The position numbers and the translations under genes are program-made. The notes beneath the pieces are model-generated. The model ran no database searches. It saw only the letters and a program-made list of their open reading frames with translations, and was not told the origin of the DNA. Of a stretch of 15,907 nt of DNA, positions 11,948 to 15,907 are shown piece after piece (within the stretch, counting starts at the first letter, position 1; every line of letters starts with the position of its first letter). This DNA comes from UBA1737 sp964474685 (GTDB lineage Bacteria; Bacillota_I; Bacilli_A; ML615J-28; CAG-313), in contig CAYYTE010000029.1 in assembly GCA_964474685.1 (NCBI GenBank), positions 1 to 15,907 on the forward strand, given 5' to 3'.

Positions 11948-14551
11948 ATGAAAAAAATATTTAGAATTATAACATTTTGTTTAATTATTTTTGTAATTAT
12001 TCTATGTTCAGATGCTAATAGTGTATTTGCAATAAATGACAATAGTAGTTTATATTATGAAAATTGTAATAAAAGTATTTTAATTTTTAATGATGTTGTT
12101 CAGGCATTTAAAAATGAAAATAAACTTAGAAGTGGAGATTTAAATAATAATTATTCAGATAACTATGCTGGCTCATATTTGGATGAAAATGGAATATTAA
12201 ATGTTGGATATGTAGATGATGTAAATTTACCAACATATGATAATCAAGTAATTTATATAAAAAGAAATTATTCATATAATTTATTGTTGGAAATTCAAAA
12301 TGCTGTTACAACAAAAATGATAGACTATAATGTGAATTCAGTTTCATTAGATGAACAGTCAAATAAAGTAAATGTTTATTTAAGTGAGCCGGAAGATGCA
12401 AATTTGCTAATTTCATATTTAAGAGAAAATAATTTATATTTTTCTAAAGCAATAAATATAATTATCGATGCTGAAAGTGAATTAATTCCTCATAAAAAAA
12501 CTGCATATGGAGGAGATAAAATTAATGATTCAGATTTTATTTTTCTTAAAAGTTACGGAACTATTTGTGTGAATGCATATGATAACGAAACGGGAAAATA
12601 TGGGGTTTTAACGAACGCTCATGTAGCTGAATCTAATACAATGATGTATCATGATGGTAATATTTTACAAGGAAGTAAACTTGGTAAAGCTACAAAAAGA
12701 CAACATAGTGGAACAATTGATGCTGCTTTTGTTCCATTTGAAAGTCAAGACAATTGGGAAGTTACAACTCATGCTAGAATGGAGGAAGATGTATATAATA
12801 ATATTAAATTAGGTAGCCGTGAACTAATTATTCAAGGCGCTCCGGTTAGAAGACTCGGTCAAACAACAGGAAATACAACAGGTAAACTTTTAAGCACAAA
12901 TTATACTTGTAGAATATCTTATGACGGAATTTTAACTGTAATTACTAATACACTACAATATTCGACAAATTCAGATGGTGGAGATAGCGGAGGACCTGTA
13001 TATTTCAATGGTGGAGGTCAAAATTTATATTTAATAGGAATGCATTTTGCTGGTCCTATTGATCCTTCAGTTGAATACGGCATTGGTTGTAGTATATTTA
13101 ATGTAATGGATGAATTTAATATTACTCCAGTGTTAAATGGAACTATGTATGATACCACAGATTTAGATGAAAATGAGATTAGAATAGACAAATTAAATCT
13201 TGCTATACCTTATTTTACCGATTTAAATGAGACTCAATTTGTAATTCCTACATACTTAAACGGAAGAAAAGTGACTGAAATAGGTGAATACGCATTTGAA
13301 AACCAAGTTAATGTAACAGAATTTGTTTTGCCAGCATATTTAAAAACAATTGGTAATTCAGCATTCAAGAATTGTTCAAATTTAACTAACGTTATTATCC
13401 CAGACACAGTGACACACATAGATACAAGTGCTTTTGAGGGGTGTTCATATTTGCAGTCAATAACATTATCAACTAATTTGATTGCTATAGGTAGTTTGGC
13501 ATTCAAAGGATGTGCAAGTTTAGAAATCATTAGTATACCTAATAGCGTAACACACATAGATACAAGTGCCTTTGAGGGGTGTTCATATTTGCAGTCAGTA
13601 ACACTTTCCAATAATTTAAACGCAATAGGAACTTCAGCATTTAAAGGATGTGGAAGTTTAGAAAGAATTGTCATACCATTAAGTGTACAGTATATTGATG
13701 ATGAAGCATTTAAGAATTGTTCATCACTTTCTGTAGTTACTGTAAATAGAAGAATATCAAACATTACTAATCTAGGAGTAAGTGTATTTTATGGTTGTCA
13801 CGCTAATTTACAAATTGTTGTACCAACAAATAGAATTGCTGAATATAAAAATAAAGAGTATTGGTCAAGTTATAGAAATAAAATTACGCCTTCTGAAGAT
13901 TATGCAGAGCTTGAAATTGACTGTGAAGGAAATGTGAGTGAATCTTTAAGTTTAAGCAAGGCAACTAATGAATTATATAAATTAAATGTTAATTGTTCAA
14001 AATCTTATAAGATTAATGCAAATTCATCCAAGACAATTAATATAATAATCTATGATGCAAACATGAATGTGATAAGTAGTGGTAGTAACACAGTAACTCA
14101 ATTTTTAGGTTGTGGAACATACTATATATCTTTTGAATTTGATGATACTAATGCCTCAGGTACATTCGAAATTGGAATTTCATTAACATGGACTAGTAGC
14201 AATATTCTATTAAACAAAGGTACTAACAATATTAAAAATAGTATGCATTTAAATAATGCAAATGTATATCATTGTAGTTATAAATATCTTAATAATCAAG
14301 GTGAAGGTTTTTATAGATTCTCACTAAATGTTGGAAGTAATATAATTTTACCTGAAGGAACTATAAAAATATATTCAAATATAAACAAAACAGAATTGCT
14401 TAATCGATATGGATCAACTGGAATAAATGAACAAGCAATAACACAAAGTGGTGAAAATGAATTATATGTATTTTTACCTGAAAATGGATATTATTACATA
14501 GATGTTGTTCTACCTAAATCAACTTATTCATTAATTACCTTAACAATTTAG
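11948..14551 (+). CDS. Secreted trypsin-like protease with BspA-type leucine-rich repeats, ended by an in-frame TAG
   Basis: 867 aa to the TAG. A signal peptide (1-28) has a cut likely after VFA. An N-terminal region (29-190) of unknown fold leads to a chymotrypsin-like serine protease domain (about 195-395). Its triad is H225 (LTNAHVAES), D258 (GTIDAAFVPF) and S347 (DGGDSGGPVYF). BspA/LRR_5-type leucine-rich repeats of 23 residues follow (about 435-625; repeated AFxGCxxL and IPxSVTxI). Then come two beta domains (652-748 and 755-867) resembling the PPC family (GCGTYYISFEF, ENGYYYIDVVL). ATG 11948 is chosen over TTG 11936 because GAGGAG (11938-11943) serves it. The frame stays open for 330 codons after the TAG, so the native protein was probably about 1,198 codons. 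Role unknown; surface proteolysis or host/partner binding fits the domains. Confidence 0.85.
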   Translation: MKKIFRIITFCLIIFVIILCSDANSVFAINDNSSLYYENCNKSILIFNDVVQAFKNENKLRSGDLNNNYSDNYAGSYLDENGILNVGYVDDVNLPTYDNQVIYIKRNYSYNLLLEIQNAVTTKMIDYNVNSVSLDEQSNKVNVYLSEPEDANLLISYLRENNLYFSKAINIIIDAESELIPHKKTAYGGDKINDSDFIFLKSYGTICVNAYDNETGKYGVLTNAHVAESNTMMYHDGNILQGSKLGKATKRQHSGTIDAAFVPFESQDNWEVTTHARMEEDVYNNIKLGSRELIIQGAPVRRLGQTTGNTTGKLLSTNYTCRISYDGILTVITNTLQYSTNSDGGDSGGPVYFNGGGQNLYLIGMHFAGPIDPSVEYGIGCSIFNVMDEFNITPVLNGTMYDTTDLDENEIRIDKLNLAIPYFTDLNETQFVIPTYLNGRKVTEIGEYAFENQVNVTEFVLPAYLKTIGNSAFKNCSNLTNVIIPDTVTHIDTSAFEGCSYLQSITLSTNLIAIGSLAFKGCASLEIISIPNSVTHIDTSAFEGCSYLQSVTLSNNLNAIGTSAFKGCGSLERIVIPLSVQYIDDEAFKNCSSLSVVTVNRRISNITNLGVSVFYGCHANLQIVVPTNRIAEYKNKEYWSSYRNKITPSEDYAELEIDCEGNVSESLSLSKATNELYKLNVNCSKSYKINANSSKTINIIIYDANMNVISSGSNTVTQFLGCGTYYISFEFDDTNASGTFEIGISLTWTSSNILLNKGTNNIKNSMHLNNANVYHCSYKYLNNQGEGFYRFSLNVGSNIILPEGTIKIYSNINKTELLNRYGSTGINEQAITQSGENELYVFLPENGYYYIDVVLPKSTYSLITLTI
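13412..13603 (+). repeat. Near-identical 54-base direct repeat within the LRR region, 138-base period
   Basis: The segment 13412-13465 recurs at 13550-13603 with only two differences: one silent (GCT/GCC, Ala) and one giving Ile/Val. The 138-base step equals two 23-residue leucine-rich repeats. The neighbouring repeats are much more diverged, which points to a recent duplication or gene conversion of a two-repeat unit. Confidence 0.85.
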
Positions 14552-15544
14552 CAAGTAGAGAAAAATGATATAAATTATCAAAATAGACTTGCTACAATTG
14601 GTTTTGATGAATTATTTGATAATAAAACAAATACTAATTATTTTGAAGAAGTAACAATAAGTCATCGTTCAAAAATTGAACTTGATATTGTGACAAGTGG
14701 AACAATCAATAGAAATATACCTATTTATATTTTTGAAAAACATCGTGATCCAGGTTATGAACCAGGGGATAATCATTATTATTTGTTGTTAGAATACACT
14801 AATAATATTACTAGTATAAATAGGAGCCCAGTATTTACTGTAATTTTAAATCCAGGAACTTATTATATTGGATATTCTGATAACTTTGATAAAGTTCAAA
14901 TACAATTTGCGTTAAGAAGAAAGGTAAATACAGATTTGAATATTGATGGTACACTTGTAACTGATCCTGCAAGAAACCAAGGGTTCCCTTTAGGAAGTGA
15001 AGTAACATTCAATAATGGATCTTTACTTGGAAATACAATAACAGAAGGATTTACAAGAAATCTTTATTTAATGGTAGAAGATAGATTACGTGATCCAATG
15101 TCAAGACTTGATTATGATTGGTATTCAAGTAATGAAAATGTTGCGAAAGTAACTAAATATGGTACAGTTCTTGCACTAAGTGTTAGTGAAAATACAACTG
15201 TGACTATATATGCGATAAATAAAGATGATCCATCTATAGTCTATAAAAAAGATTTTATTATTTTAAAAGAAACAAAAACAGAGCAAATAGTAATAGAATG
15301 TAATATGTCTTATTCATATTCTGAAGAAAATGGAATGTACACATTGGAACTAGATTTTACGAATAGTCCATATCCATATATAGGTTATTATGTATGGGAT
15401 ATTGAATGTTTTAATGGAATCAATGTAGATATGGAGCATCATGGTTTAGTATCTTCAACAGGTCCAGGTGAAGCGTTACTTACAGCAAATTATACTTTAA
15501 ATATGAGAATATTTCTTAAGATACATTTAACAATTACTGAATAA
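14552..15544 (+). pseudogene. C-terminal part of the protease-LRR protein, cut off by the TAG
   Basis: This is in the same frame as the 11948 gene: 330 sense codons follow the TAG at 14549-14551 up to the TAA at 15542-15544. The first in-frame start is GTG 14690, which has no ribosome site and would cut into a domain, so separate translation is unlikely. Content: a third PPC-like beta domain (TISHRSKIELDI ... LNPGTYYIGYSDNF) matching the two upstream of the TAG; a bacterial Ig-like group 2 type domain (about 15062-15265, WYSSNENVAKVTKYGTV); and a last beta domain with VSSTGPGEALLTANYT. No LPxTG sorting signal or C-terminal anchor is present. Protein-level conservation after the stop argues for a recent mutation or for read-through. 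Confidence 0.8.
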
Positions 15545-15558
15545 AATTTTATTGTTAT

Positions 15559-15601
15559 AAAAGAGTTAATTCTAATGTTTTTAAAAGAATTAACTCTTTT
15601 T
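15559..15601 (+). terminator. Strong terminator closing the accessory operon
   Basis: AAAAGAGTTAATTC (15559-15572) pairs perfectly with GAATTAACTCTTTT (15587-15600), a 14-bp stem with a 14-base loop and T tract. The A-rich 5' side means it may also work on the minus strand. Confidence 0.9.
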
Positions 15602-15907
15602 ACATTTTAAAAAAACATAAGGCCATATAATATTGATATACTAACACTTTGACAAATTTTCCATATAATGTACAAAACAGGTGAAAAAATTCCAATATGA
15701 AAAAAACCATAATGCTTTTTTTATTTTTTGAAGCATTATAGATTCATTGTTATTTTATAGACAAATAAAATTATATTGTAAGAAATGAAAATCTTGTTGG
15801 TGTAACTAATACTATCAATTGATAATAATTATGAAACGCATGCACTTCTTTTAAAATTCAATATGCAGTTTATTTATTGTTATATAATAATGTTCCAATA
15901 GAATCAT
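15602..15907. other. Gene-free right end of the window
   Basis: No credible complete ORF on either strand. TTGACA at 15649-15654 is a perfect -35, but TATAAT at 15664-15669 is only 9 bases away; TACAAA (15671-15676) at 16 bases is the better, weak partner. On the minus strand, short open frames enter from the right edge and stop within about 60 bases; they could be the tail of a convergent gene but are too short to support. Confidence 0.5.
15700..15739 (-). terminator. Minus-strand terminator, likely of a convergent gene to the right
   Basis: Read on the minus strand: ATAATGCTT (15739-15731), a 13-base loop, AAGCATTAT (15717-15709), then GG and T7 (15706-15700). On the plus strand no T tract follows the stem, so the orientation is clear. 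Confidence 0.6.

Noticed and set aside
13234..13764. Minus-strand ORF of 176 aa with an apparent internal repeat
   Set aside because: It is the antisense shadow of the leucine-rich repeats, and its periodicity comes from them. No ribosome site or promoter is seen.
13366..13830. CRISPR-like regular repeats
   Set aside because: The repeats are in frame, code for 23-residue leucine-rich repeats, and are diverged apart from one pair.
14690..15544. Independent 284-aa gene starting at GTG 14690
   Set aside because: It is in frame with the gene upstream, has no ribosome site, and the start would cut a beta domain whose first strands lie between 14552 and 14690.
15709..15739. Hairpin read as a plus-strand terminator
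   Set aside because: No T tract follows it on the plus strand; the T tract is on the minus-strand side.

Overview
The window comes from a low-GC, anaerobic member of the Bacillota. I infer an Erysipelotrichia- or Mollicutes-like relative, but this is not proven. The support is strong AT bias, a rubrerythrin, a type III pantothenate kinase, a class II CCA-adding enzyme, a YhaM-type exoribonuclease, and tRNA genes that encode their own CCA. UGA (cca), UAA and UAG all end genes and Trp is coded by TGG, so the standard bacterial code applies. Six of the seven best promoters have an extended -10 of the form TGnTAtAAT, most often TGGTA.

Layout, left to right, with all genes on the + strand. (1) 1-240: decayed C-terminus and right end of an IS256-family insertion sequence. 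(2) 276-2042: cysK-cysE cysteine biosynthesis operon. (3) 2044-2736: rubrerythrin with a 22-bp palindrome over its promoter. (4) 2766-4279: an unrecognised gene followed by coaX. (5) 4336-4550: tRNA-Ser(CGA) and tRNA-Pro(CGG). (6) 4643-5637: a putative lipoprotein resembling circularly permuted NlpC/P60 enzymes and an overlapping small membrane protein. (7) 5886-10130: an RNA/translation operon of zinc-ribbon CPBP-like membrane protein, ychF, cca and yhaM. (8) 10165-10389: tRNA-Leu(GAG) and a strong terminator.

The part after tRNA-Leu (10390-15601) looks accessory. It starts with a gene-free stretch holding several hairpins and a promoter-attenuator unit (10662-10793). A compact five-gene run follows: a 24-aa ORF, a lipoprotein, a 29-aa ORF similar to the first, a second lipoprotein, and a large secreted protein. 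The large protein has a trypsin-like protease domain with an intact-looking His/Asp/Ser triad, BspA-type leucine-rich repeats and several beta domains. Its reading frame is broken by one in-frame TAG at 14549-14551 and then stays open for another 330 codons. It is therefore either a recent nonsense mutant or a read-through protein. A minus-strand terminator at 15700-15739 suggests a convergent gene beyond the right edge.

Housekeeping parts (cysteine, CoA, tRNA 3' end maturation, RNA decay) are confidently assigned. The accessory operon, the CPBP-like protein that has lost both motif histidines, and the attenuator-like leader are the least explained parts. All calls are by eye; no database search was run.
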